From NCBI GenBank assembly GCA_016712745.1, contig JADJQN010000001.1:62001-126000 (forward strand): 64,000 bases of DNA. Reading direction: 5' to 3'. A program made the translations under genes and the position numbers. The DNA is from Sandaracinaceae bacterium (GTDB lineage: Bacteria > Myxococcota_A > Polyangia > Polyangiales > JADJQN01). Below the pieces are notes generated by a model, which worked only from the letters and a program-made list of their open reading frames with translations, was not told the origin of the DNA and did not search any database. Below are positions 53,469 to 63,500 of the stretch, one piece after another (the first letter of the stretch is position 1; every line of letters begins with the position of its first letter).

Positions 53469-53962
53469 CACGATAGGCCCGCGGTTGCATAGGCGCTCAG
53501 GAAGAGTCCGACGCCGAAGACGCAATGCGTCGCCACGCTCTTCATGCTGTTGAAGATTGGCCGAGGTGTCTTGGACGACGCGATCCCAGCGCCCAACGCA
53601 GGCTGCAAAATGAAGAGGGGCGCCACGACGGTCACGAGTCCGATGAACATCGCGGGCAAAAGCGTTGGCGACCGCGCCCACTCCAATCCGAATACTGCAA
53701 GCAAGAGGGCGGCGAAGCTGATGCCGATCGAGTAGTGACCGAGCCACCCGATCAAACGCTCACCACGCACCGGTGGCGCCTTTGCAATGCGCTCGTGAAT
53801 CCAATGCCCCCGCGGCAAGTGACCAATCCACCGACCCAGACACACGAGGTTCAACGACGGAACGCCGAAGCGCTTCAGCAGTGCCGCCCACAGGTCCATG
53901 GCGAGCGTCGCCCCCGCGCCTATCACTACGCTTCGTACTAGTAGCTCGATTGTGTGGTTCAT
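53468..53962 (-). CDS. DUF2938 family membrane protein
   Basis: From ATG 53962 (MNHTIELLVRSVVIGAGATL) the 164-residue product has about four helices with TLAMDLWAALLKRFGVPS and GWLGHYSIGISFAALLL, fitting DUF2938. AGAGG seven bases before the ATG supports this start over the longer frame. It forms a two-gene unit with the DUF2306 gene. Function unknown; the nearby LysR gene may regulate the pair. Confidence 0.8.
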   Translation of the reverse strand: MNHTIELLVRSVVIGAGATLAMDLWAALLKRFGVPSLNLVCLGRWIGHLPRGHWIHERIAKAPPVRGERLIGWLGHYSIGISFAALLLAVFGLEWARSPTLLPAMFIGLVTVVAPLFILQPALGAGIASSKTPRPIFNSMKSVATHCVFGVGLFLSAYATAGLS

Positions 53963-54235
53963 GAACGGACCTCTTGAAAGACTGCGTGCACTGACATTGG
54001 GCAAGCTCCCACCTCGCGTCGCAAGAATCCAATCGTTCTTTCGGAGGTCAACCCTCGGAGACTCTGAGGGCGGCATGGAGAAGTTGGTCCCCAACTTGCA
54101 AGTCGGAGGCTCGGAGGATGCGCCCCCGTGATCCGCACAACCTGTCTCTTGGCGCATCGCACTTGGGATGACTTGCAAACCTGCGCTTCTGCCCCCTCGA
54201 AACCTCGTTTGAAAAGGGCGTTTAAGGCGCCTAGT
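53963..54235. other. Upstream region of the DUF2938 unit, no gene seen
   Basis: Apart from the AGAGG ribosome-binding site next to base 53963, I see no coding signal or repeat here. Confidence 0.45.
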
Positions 54236-54576
54236 CTCCCAACGTCTACATCCGCATGCAGGGTTGTTATGGAAACTGTCGAGCCGAAGCCGCCGCCCTC
54301 ACCGAAGAGCTTATTGGTCTCTGTGAAGGACGCGCCGTCCGCTTCATAGAGGTGATCCAACAAAACGAAGACGACAACGAAGTCGACAGAGAGTCCTGCC
54401 AATACTGGGCGGACACCAACAACCTAGCCAATCACGTTTACATGGCCCGGATCGCAATACGTCGCGTCTGCTTCTCACGCCCGGCGTGCCTTACACACAG
54501 TGTGCATTGCCCATCGTCAAAGTCATCGACGCTGACGCGGTGATTCGTGCGGATCTCTCAGGAGAGCCCGAACAAC
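54236..54576 (+). pseudogene. Redoxin (TlpA-like) fragment, frameshifted
   Basis: The plus-strand frame reads GCYGNCRAEAAALTEELIG (a CxxxC redox-type site), then FIEVIQQNEDDNEVDRESCQ and LANHVYMAR. Near base 54450 the frame shifts and resumes as DRNTSRLLLTPGVPYTQCAL, then VIDADAVIRADLSG, the end of a thioredoxin-like fold. The N terminus and any export signal are missing. It abuts the nadA 3' end and the 32-bp direct repeat. Confidence 0.7.
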
Positions 54577-55521
<945 letters not shown>

Positions 55522-55635
55522 GCGGGCGAAGATCTAGAGCTACCGCGCCGCTGACGCAACCACTCTGCGAACCGGGCTTGCTGAGACGTAAATCCGCGTA
55601 TAGTCCGCCCTCAGCTGGCTACGGAGAATGACGTG

Positions 55636-57708
55636 ATGACGACAACGCGGCGTGGGTTCGGTGCGTGGATATCGGTGCTCGCCATGTGCGCAATGGGCGG
55701 CTGTAGCGGAGCGGGCCTTTCAGGCGGCGCGTCCGCAACGACTCCGGGGGCACTCGCTGCCCCGCCTCGCGACGCGCGACCCGTCGACGAAGAGGCGGTA
55801 GCGGCGGCCGTCAACGGCACCGCAGACGACGGCATCGAGCGCGCGCGAATTCCTGTCGCTGGTACAACACCGACGCGCGGGGCTACCGACGCGCTCGTTA
55901 CCATCGTTGAGTTTGCGGACTTCCAGTGTCCCTTTTGCATTCGTGTAGACGCAACGTTGCGGGAGATTCTTCATCGGTACCCGACGCAAGTTCGCATCGC
56001 TTGGATCGACTATCCGCTCCCCTTTCATGAATTCGCGCCGGGCGCCGCACACGCGGCGATGGAAGCGCAGCGGCAAGGCGGCGACCGGATGTTCTGGCGC
56101 ATGCACGACTTGATGATGGACAACCGCGACTCGCTCGCTCGCGCAGACTTGCAGAACTACGCGCAGCAGCTCGGCCTCGATCTTCGCGCATTCAACGCGG
56201 CGCTCGACCACGGCACCCATGCCGCCGCGCTTACGCGTGCGATGGACCTCGCGCGTTCGTTCGACGTGACTGGCACTCCCGCGTTCTTCATCAACGGCCG
56301 GTCGCTTGTTGGCGCGCAGCCGATTGAACGCTTCACAGCGCTCATCGACGATGAAATCGCGCGCGCTCAGCGTGTCGTCGCCGCAGGTGTCGCTCCCGCA
56401 GACGTGTATGCAGCGTTCATGCGCCATGCGAGCGACTCGCCCGTCGGGGAAGCGCGCGGCGGGGATGATGACGAGGCACCAAGCCCGACGATCGCTGCGC
56501 CCGATGCGAGCGCGGTGTATGCGATCCCTGTTGGCAACTCGCCCGTCCGCGGTCGCAACGACGCGCTCGTCACCATTGTCGAAGTTGGAGATTTTCAGTG
56601 CCCGTTTTGCGCGCGTGTGCAGGCGACGCTCGAGCAAGTGCGTAGCCACTACGGCAACGACGTGCGTTTTGTGTGGCGGAATAACCCCTTGCCATTTCAT
56701 CCCAACGCGGAGCCCGCTGCGCAGTTCGCGATGGAGGCCAACGCGCAAGGAAAATTCTGGCAGGCGCACGACCTGCTTTTTCAGAACTCGCAGCACTTGG
56801 AGCGCGCTGACCTCGAGCGATACGCGCACCAGTTGCACCTCAACGAGCGCGCGATAGCGAACGCGATCGACACGCACGAGTTTCAGCAAGCTATCGAAGC
56901 CGACTCAGCGCTCGTGATCGGCCTTGGCGCGCGCGGTACTCCCGCATTTTTCGTCAACGGGCGCTTCCTGAGCGGAGCGCAGCCCTACGAAGCTTTTGCA
57001 GCCCTCATCGACGAGGAGCTTGCGAAGGCACGCGATCGCGTCGCGCACGGGACCCCGCGCGCAACCCTCTACGACGCGATCATTGCTGACGGAGCCACGA
57101 GCGCGCGTACCGTTCAGGTGCCGCGCCCGTCGCCTCGCGCCGCGCCGTCACCCGGTCCCGACGTTGTGCTGAATATCCCAGTGCCTGCCAACGCGCCGCG
57201 TCGCGGAAATGCGCATGCGCGTGTGGTCATCCAAATGTTCAGCGATTTCCAATGCCCATTCTGTGGGCGCGTCGAGCCGACCATCACGCAGCTTCTCGCG
57301 GAGCGCGGCAACGACATTGCTCTGATCTGGCGCAATTACCCGCTGCCATTTCACCAGAACGCCATGCCTGCGGCCGAAGCGGCGTTGGAAGTGCAAGCGC
57401 AAGGTGGCGACACTAAGTTCTGGCAGTTCCATGATCTATTGATACAGAACCAAACCGCTCTCGAGCGGGCTGACCTCGAGCGCTACGCAGCGCAAGTTGG
57501 CGGCATCAACATGGCGCGCTTCCGTCGCGCGCTCGATCGCCACACGCATCAGCCTGCGGTGGAAGCAGATATGCACATCGTCGAGAGCTTGCGCATCGGC
57601 ACGCCGAGCTTCCTGGTAAACGGTCGCATGGTGCAGGGCGCACAACCCATCGAGGTGTTTCGCGCGGCCGTCGACCGCGCGATAGCCGAGCTTCCGCCGC
57701 AACCGTGA
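55636..57708 (+). CDS. Lipoprotein with three tandem DsbA-like thioredoxin domains
   Basis: From ATG 55636 the 690-residue product has a lipobox (AMCAMGGCSG, Cys near 27). It then carries three domains of about 180-200 residues, each opening with a P.RG..DALVTIVEF.DFQCPFC pattern. The CPFC active sites lie near residues 99, 319 and 540. Each domain has a cis-Pro-type FFVNGR/FFINGR/FLVNGR loop and a YPLPFH or NPLPFH motif. Family knowledge: DSBA-like thioredoxin_4 domains form or shuffle disulfides in the periplasm. A triple fusion is unusual. The linkers are Ala/Pro-rich. GTG 55633 is an alternative start. Confidence 0.9.
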   Translation: MTTTRRGFGAWISVLAMCAMGGCSGAGLSGGASATTPGALAAPPRDARPVDEEAVAAAVNGTADDGIERARIPVAGTTPTRGATDALVTIVEFADFQCPFCIRVDATLREILHRYPTQVRIAWIDYPLPFHEFAPGAAHAAMEAQRQGGDRMFWRMHDLMMDNRDSLARADLQNYAQQLGLDLRAFNAALDHGTHAAALTRAMDLARSFDVTGTPAFFINGRSLVGAQPIERFTALIDDEIARAQRVVAAGVAPADVYAAFMRHASDSPVGEARGGDDDEAPSPTIAAPDASAVYAIPVGNSPVRGRNDALVTIVEVGDFQCPFCARVQATLEQVRSHYGNDVRFVWRNNPLPFHPNAEPAAQFAMEANAQGKFWQAHDLLFQNSQHLERADLERYAHQLHLNERAIANAIDTHEFQQAIEADSALVIGLGARGTPAFFVNGRFLSGAQPYEAFAALIDEELAKARDRVAHGTPRATLYDAIIADGATSARTVQVPRPSPRAAPSPGPDVVLNIPVPANAPRRGNAHARVVIQMFSDFQCPFCGRVEPTITQLLAERGNDIALIWRNYPLPFHQNAMPAAEAALEVQAQGGDTKFWQFHDLLIQNQTALERADLERYAAQVGGINMARFRRALDRHTHQPAVEADMHIVESLRIGTPSFLVNGRMVQGAQPIEVFRAAVDRAIAELPPQP

Positions 57709-57715
57709 GCGCGTT

Positions 57716-58126
57716 TCACTCGCTCGGCTTGCGCTGCGCCATGAGCTTCTGGTGCAGCGCAGGGCCAAGACTCTGTCGCATCAACTCATCGACGACCGCT
57801 TCCACGCGCGTGCGATCCGAGTCGGACGCGTAAATGAAGCCGATCCCCATGCCGGCCTCTTTCTCGGGAGTCGCTTCGGCCGCTTCGACTATCCATTGAA
57901 CTTTGCCGTGTAGCTCGAGAGGCTCCGCGAGCTTCGGAATCGAAAGTTTGAAGACGAAATCGGTGCCGATCGCCAGAGGCTTTGTGGTCTTAATGAAGGT
58001 GCCGCCCTTGCTGATGTTCCGCGTGTAGTCGGCGAAGAACGAATTGATTCGTTTATATTCGACCTTCAGCTCGATCGGCGCCCGCGGTTCGACACGGGGA
58101 CCGATGGGCGGACGTTGGGTTTGCAC
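57716..58126 (-). CDS. PilZ domain protein
   Basis: The product has the PilZ c-di-GMP-binding motifs RVEPRAPIEL (RxxxR) and NISKGGTFIKT (D/NxSxxG), and the QWIVEAAEAT insertion seen in the myxobacterial PilZ family. I choose GTG 58126 (VQTQRPPIGPRVEPR); ATG 58162 would add 12 residues. It should bind cyclic di-GMP and adjust a motility or surface process. It converges on the DsbA-like gene and is divergent from the sigma factor gene. Confidence 0.87.
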   Translation of the reverse strand: MQTQRPPIGPRVEPRAPIELKVEYKRINSFFADYTRNISKGGTFIKTTKPLAIGTDFVFKLSIPKLAEPLELHGKVQWIVEAAEATPEKEAGMGIGFIYASDSDRTRVEAVVDELMRQSLGPALHQKLMAQRKPSE

Positions 58127-58356
58127 CCCCAAATCATGGCCTAGAGCAGGGCGCGGGGTCAAAGCTTGTCGGGCACCTGGAACACCCTCCGCGCATAAGT
58201 TCCCAATCCTCCCAAAGTTCCTTGGAAACGGTTGTCCTACTGACCGTGCTGTCTTACCCTCCCGCCCGCGTGGCGCCCATGTGGTCGCCGGCCTTATTTG
58301 TGAGCCCGTTATTCGCGGGGTTCACGACAGTTGCGTTATCTTCCACAGCACTTTTC

Positions 58357-58965
58357 ATGTCTGACCCCGTCGAAGCCGAACTTCTCACGCGCGCCCAAGC
58401 TGGCGACCGCGCAGCGTTTGGCCGTCTGGTGCGCATGCATCAGAAGCGTGTCTTCGCGTGCGCGGTTCACATGTTGGGCGATCGCGGTGAGGCCGAAGAC
58501 GCGATGCAGGAGACCTTCCTGCGCGCCTATCGTGCGATCGCCAAGTTTGACCGACGCTCCGAGTTGTCGACGTGGCTCTACCGGATCTGCGTGAACGTTT
58601 CTCTGAATGCGCTTCGGCGTCGTCGCCGCGTGCAAGCGTCCGACATCACCGACCCGCGCCTGCCCGAGCCGGTGGCCGATCCGGTTAAAGGCCAAACTGA
58701 TCCGCGTCGCGCGGTTGAGTCGGCCCAAGTTTACACCGCGCTCGCGAAAGCTCTCGACGGACTCTCTCCATCGCTGCGCGCGACCGTGACCTTGGTGTGC
58801 ATCGAAGGCGTCTCGCACAAAGAGGCCGCTGAGGCCCTCGGTTGCCCTGAGGGAACTATCGCGTGGCGCATTCACGAAGCGCGCGCCAAATTGCGCTTGG
58901 TATTAGGCGAGGACGTTGAAGTGGATGTAGCAGTCGGCGAAGCCGGGCAGAGGAGGGGCGCATGA
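58357..58965 (+). CDS. ECF-type RNA polymerase sigma factor
   Basis: From ATG 58357 (MSDPVEAELLTRAQAGDRAA) the 202-residue product has the sigma-2 region (DRGEAEDAMQETFLRAYRAI, STWLYRICVNVSLNALRRRR) and the sigma-4 helix-turn-helix (HKEAAEALGCPEGTIAWRI). The frame is open further upstream, but that part is intergenic in character. Its stop overlaps the next gene's ATG by 4 bp, pairing it with the likely anti-sigma partner. Confidence 0.92.
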   Translation: MSDPVEAELLTRAQAGDRAAFGRLVRMHQKRVFACAVHMLGDRGEAEDAMQETFLRAYRAIAKFDRRSELSTWLYRICVNVSLNALRRRRRVQASDITDPRLPEPVADPVKGQTDPRRAVESAQVYTALAKALDGLSPSLRATVTLVCIEGVSHKEAAEALGCPEGTIAWRIHEARAKLRLVLGEDVEVDVAVGEAGQRRGA

Positions 58966-60461
58966 GCTCAGAAGAGCTACAGAGGCGCGTTTCTACAGCG
59001 CTCGATGCGCCGGGCGGCATCGATGCAGATGCAGAGCTTAAGGCGGCCGTCGAAGCAGATCCCGAGTTGCAGAGTTTCGTCGCCGACGCGAAGACGCTCG
59101 ACGGCATCCTGCGCGAGTGGCCACTCGATGAGATTTCCGACGAGGCCTGGGAAGCGATGGCCGCGCGCGTCGATCAGCGCCTGGACGATGCGCTCGCCGC
59201 GATCGGCGACGTCACGCGTCCGCCGGTTTTTGATGATGGCGACGCTCGCCGCGATCCGAGCGGCCAGACCGCCGTGCAAGGTGCGCAAAAGTCTTCTTTC
59301 AGCATCGAGCGACTCAACGAGCTCGAGTCGACGGAAGAGCTAAGCATCCCTCATCTCCCGCCTCCGCCTCCATCGAATGTAATCCCGCTCACATCGCCCA
59401 AGCCGTCGCGAAAAGATGAGCGTCTCGAGATTCCAACGGTGAAACCTCTTTTGCAGCCGTTGCAACCGCTCGGACCCCTGTCGCTGCCGCCCGCCAAGTC
59501 ATCCAAGAGCGGATGGATTGTTGGAGGTGGTTTGGCCGCTGCGGCCGCTATCTTGGTGGTCTTCGGCTGGCAGCTCACCAAGCGGGGCGACGTCGCGAGT
59601 GACAACACGGTGGCGACGACGCAATCGGATGCGCCCGATTACGAGCGCTCGCCCGCGGACCTACCGGCCTACGATCGAGCAGATCGTAACTCAGGCAACG
59701 CGGCGCCCGCCGTCACGCCGGCCGCCGAGAGCCCGCGCTTTGGTGCTGGCGAAGGTGCACGCGCACCGACGGGCGCTACGACGGCCGCTACGACGGCCGC
59801 GCAGGAGGATGCTCCGCCTTCGCCTGCCTCTGGCGAGGCGCTTGCGGGCGACGAGCTCGGCGGCATGCTTGACTCGCGCACGGCCGGGATCAATGCGGCG
59901 GATGACGCCGTTGGCGCACCTGCTGACCAAGCACCTGCTGACCGAGCACCTGCTGACCGAGCACCTGCTGACCGAGACGGACTCGAGCTGCGCGGTCGGG
60001 CCGCGGCAGGCGGCGGTGCTGCTATGCCGACAGACTCCGCGCCGACCGCACCCGCTGCTGTTGCGCCGCCTGCTCCAGCAGCACGGCGCGCTGCCCAAGG
60101 GCCGTCCGAGTCGAGCGCGGATACAACTGAACGACCGCGCGCCGCAGCATCCCGGGCAGCAACCGCTCGTGAAGAGGGGCAGAATGACAGCGCCGCGCGT
60201 TCGACGCCCGAGCAAAGTGAAGTTCGTGCTGCACTCGAGTCGGTGCGTAGCGCAGTAACTGCGTGCGCCGCGGGCCAACACGGCCAGGCCAACATTCGCG
60301 TCACGTTCAACGGCGCGAGCGGCCGCGTTTCCACCGTCAACGTCGAAGGTGTGTTTGCAGGTACGCCTCAGGGCTCTTGCATGGCGCGAGCAGTACGTGC
60401 AGCGCGCGTATCGCGCTTCTCCGACCCAACCTTGGTCGTCTTGTACCCGTACGCGCTTTAG
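58962..60461 (+). CDS. Putative anti-sigma factor with AgmX-like C-terminal domain
   Basis: The 499-residue product has an N-terminal cytoplasmic helical region (MSSEELQRRVSTALDAPGGI) that would hold the sigma factor, and a membrane helix near residue 187 (GLAAAAAILVVFGWQL). A long Ala/Pro-rich periplasmic linker follows, with four perfect APADR-type repeats. The C-terminal domain RSAVTACAAGQHGQANIRVT, with a second Cys in PQGSCMARA, resembles the AgmX/PglI or TonB-like C-terminal domain. The single-helix layout suggests it relays an envelope signal to the sigma factor. The anti-sigma role is inferred from coupling. Confidence 0.7.
   Translation: MSSEELQRRVSTALDAPGGIDADAELKAAVEADPELQSFVADAKTLDGILREWPLDEISDEAWEAMAARVDQRLDDALAAIGDVTRPPVFDDGDARRDPSGQTAVQGAQKSSFSIERLNELESTEELSIPHLPPPPPSNVIPLTSPKPSRKDERLEIPTVKPLLQPLQPLGPLSLPPAKSSKSGWIVGGGLAAAAAILVVFGWQLTKRGDVASDNTVATTQSDAPDYERSPADLPAYDRADRNSGNAAPAVTPAAESPRFGAGEGARAPTGATTAATTAAQEDAPPSPASGEALAGDELGGMLDSRTAGINAADDAVGAPADQAPADRAPADRAPADRDGLELRGRAAAGGGAAMPTDSAPTAPAAVAPPAPAARRAAQGPSESSADTTERPRAAASRAATAREEGQNDSAARSTPEQSEVRAALESVRSAVTACAAGQHGQANIRVTFNGASGRVSTVNVEGVFAGTPQGSCMARAVRAARVSRFSDPTLVVLYPYAL
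59916..59975 (+). repeat. 15-bp tandem repeat, four units
   Basis: Four consecutive units of GCACCTGCTGACCRA (the first with A, the rest with G at the variable place) encode APADQ/APADR in the anti-sigma linker. Confidence 0.9.
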
Positions 60462-60528
60462 TCGATCGGGGCATCTGCGGCGATCGGTGCTGCTCGCTTG
60501 CCTCGCGTGCTGCGTGATACGGTGACGT

Positions 60529-63500
60529 GTGGCAGAGGCCGTACTTTTTGGCTCCTACGAGCTTTTGGATCGCATCGCCGAAGGCGGAATGGCCGAGGTT
60601 TGGCGGGCTCGTTCGCGCGGCGCAGCGGGCTTCGAGAAGACGGTGGTCATCAAGCGAGTGCTGCCTGCGCTCATGGTCAACGAGCAGTTCGCCGAGCTCT
60701 TGGTGCGCGAAGCCAAAATCGCCTCGCGATTGAGTCACGCAAACATCGTCCAAATTTTCGATCTGGGGCAAGAGCAGGGGGCCTACTTCATCGCGATGGA
60801 GTATGTGGACGGTCGCGACCTCGGTACGGTCATGTCGGTGTACGAACGCGGCGAGCAGCGCGAGGGCAAGGCCGGGCTCTCCAATGCGTTGAAGCTGTGG
60901 ATTGTCAGCGAAGCAGCCAAGGCTCTCGACTACGCGCATCGTCGCCGCGGCGAAGACGGCCGACCGCTTTCAATCGTGCATCGCGACATCTCGCCGCAGA
61001 ATATTCTGCTCGGATACGAAGGCGAAGTGAAAGTGACGGACTTCGGTATCGCCCGCGCGGACGAGCGCGATTTAGGACGACGCGACGACCCAAAAATATT
61101 GCGCGGCAAGTACGCATACATGTCGCCGGAGCAGGCGAACGGCCTCGATCTCGACCGGCGAAGTGACCTCTTCAGCCTCGGAATCGTGCTCTACGAAATC
61201 GTCGGGCGCACCCGCCTCTTTCGGGGAATCCACGCGGCAGACACGCTCTCGCGCGTTCGCAAAGCCGACGTCCCGCCGCTGCCGCTCGCCGAGCTCGGGT
61301 GGCCTGTCGAGATGCAGCAAATTCTAGACAAGTGCTTAGCGCTCAATCGAGAAGACCGCTACCCGTCGGCCGGTGAACTGCACCAGGACTTGTCGCAACT
61401 TCTATTTCGGATGGGCGAGCACGTGGGCGCCGATGACCTCGCACTGGCCATGGCGCGCATGTTCCCGCGCATCGATCGGCAGTCGCCGAACAAGTTGCGA
61501 GTCGATCTTCTCGCGCGCGCGCAAGACGACGCAACATGGGCGGGGTCGGTACGGCCGCCTTCACGCGTGGGCTCGGAGCGCGACACAGAGGAGCCTGCAG
61601 TCACCGTGTCAGGCACGAAATCGGCCACGCGTGCTCCTGCGGAGAAACGTCGCGTCGCGCTTCTAGTCGGCCTCGGAGGCGGAGCGGATGCTGCGTCGTT
61701 TGCCGGTGCCGTCGATGCGTTCGGCGGCGCAGCGGTAGGCGCGAAAGCAGAAGCCCTTGCGGCGGTTTTCGGCCACGGCGGAGGCGAGCGCGCCGTCGAA
61801 CACGCGATTCGTGCGGGGCTCGAGTGGAAGCGACGCGTCGCGTTTGATCCGCTGTCGCGGTCGGGGACTGCGCCGTCGGTTGCTGTTGCGGTGGGCCAGG
61901 CGTCTGTGTTTCCCGACGGCGAGATTGTGGTGGATCCTTCGTTGACGGACCGAGCGGGCGCGCTCTTGCGGCACGCACGCACATCTGAAGTGGTGCTCGA
62001 CGGTGCCGTCGCCGACGAAGCTCGCAGAACATTTCGCATCACAACTTCAGACGACACCGGTTTTTTACTCGTCGACGGATATCGCTCGCGCAAAGAGCGC
62101 GACGCGCTTGGCGCACGCCGTCGTGGCGCACTGGTCGGTCGATCGCAAGAGTTGCACGCGTTGACCAATGCGCTGATCCGTACGTCGGAAGAAGCACGCG
62201 GACGTGTCGTCGTGGTCTGGGGCGAAGCTGGCGCAGGCAAGACCCGCCTGCTCGCCGAGCTACAAACGCTCGCGTCCGCGCAGGACTTCCTATTCCTCAC
62301 CGGCCGCGCCTACGAGAGTGACGTCGATCGCAACTACGCGGCCATCGCCGACCTGTGGATGGACATATGCGGAATCGAACAGGAAGACACGCCCGCGGAG
62401 CGCTTTGGTAAAGTCGAACGGCTACGCGTTTTGGGTCTTTCGCGACGCCATGTTCGATGCGTCGGCGAGTTGCTAGGGCTCTCCTATCCGCTTTCGCCGA
62501 CCGACAACATTGGCCATGCGCGTTCGGTCGAGATCCTCGTGGCGCTCCGTCGCGCGTTGCAAGCGCTCGCTCGTGATCGGGTCGTGGTGGTGGCGCTCAA
62601 GGATCTTCAGTGGATGGACGATGCGACTCGCCAGCTCTTGCCGCTCCTGGTCACCAATATTCACAGGACGCGCCTGCTGCTACTCATCACCTCGCGTTTG
62701 GGGACGACTTTGCCAGGGGTCGAGGGGGAAGCGGTTGAGTTGCGTCCGCTCGACCAGGTTCGTACAGCCCGCGTCTTTGCGCCCATCGTCGGGGCCAAGA
62801 CGCTGTCGACGCCGGTCAGCGACCTCGTGTACGCGCAAGCGGCCGGCAATCCGATGCTCATCGAGGAGCTCGCCAACTCCATGACTGAGGCTAGTGCGCT
62901 GCAGATACGGGATGGCACGGCGTTTCTGCAAGACGCCTCGGTGGTGACGATCCCGCCGGCGGTGAAGACGCTTATTACGTCGGCCCTGGCCCGACTTCGA
63001 CCGCTTGAGCTGGAGCTGCTGAGGATTGCTGCGACCTTCCGAAGCTCGGCGAGCGCAGGTCTGCTTGCTCAAGTGGCCGCAGTTCCCCTCGATGTCGCGG
63101 AAGCACCGCTGTGGCGGCTGCTGATAAGCCGCAAGCTTTCCTCCATCGATGGATGGGTGGTGGCACCGAAGCCACGTGGGCGCTGGGGCGGTGGGAGCGA
63201 CGCGCCGCAACTCCCGGAACGTGTGTGCCTCGCGAACGAGCTGCTACGTCGCTGTGTGCTCGCCGAAATGAGTGCAGATGAGATCCAGCGCATTCACTCG
63301 CGCGTGGTGAGTGTACTCGAACGCGAGGGGGCAAGCGCCTCCATCGACGAGCTGGCTTTTCATGCCGCGCGCGCCGCCGAGCGGAGGCGGGCCGTCGATT
63401 ACTTGAGAACGGCGGCCGATGCTGCGCGCGAAGCGGGCCGATTGCGCGACGCCGCGGAGTGGTATCGCGACGCCATCGAAGTCGTGCGAGGCGAAGGCGA

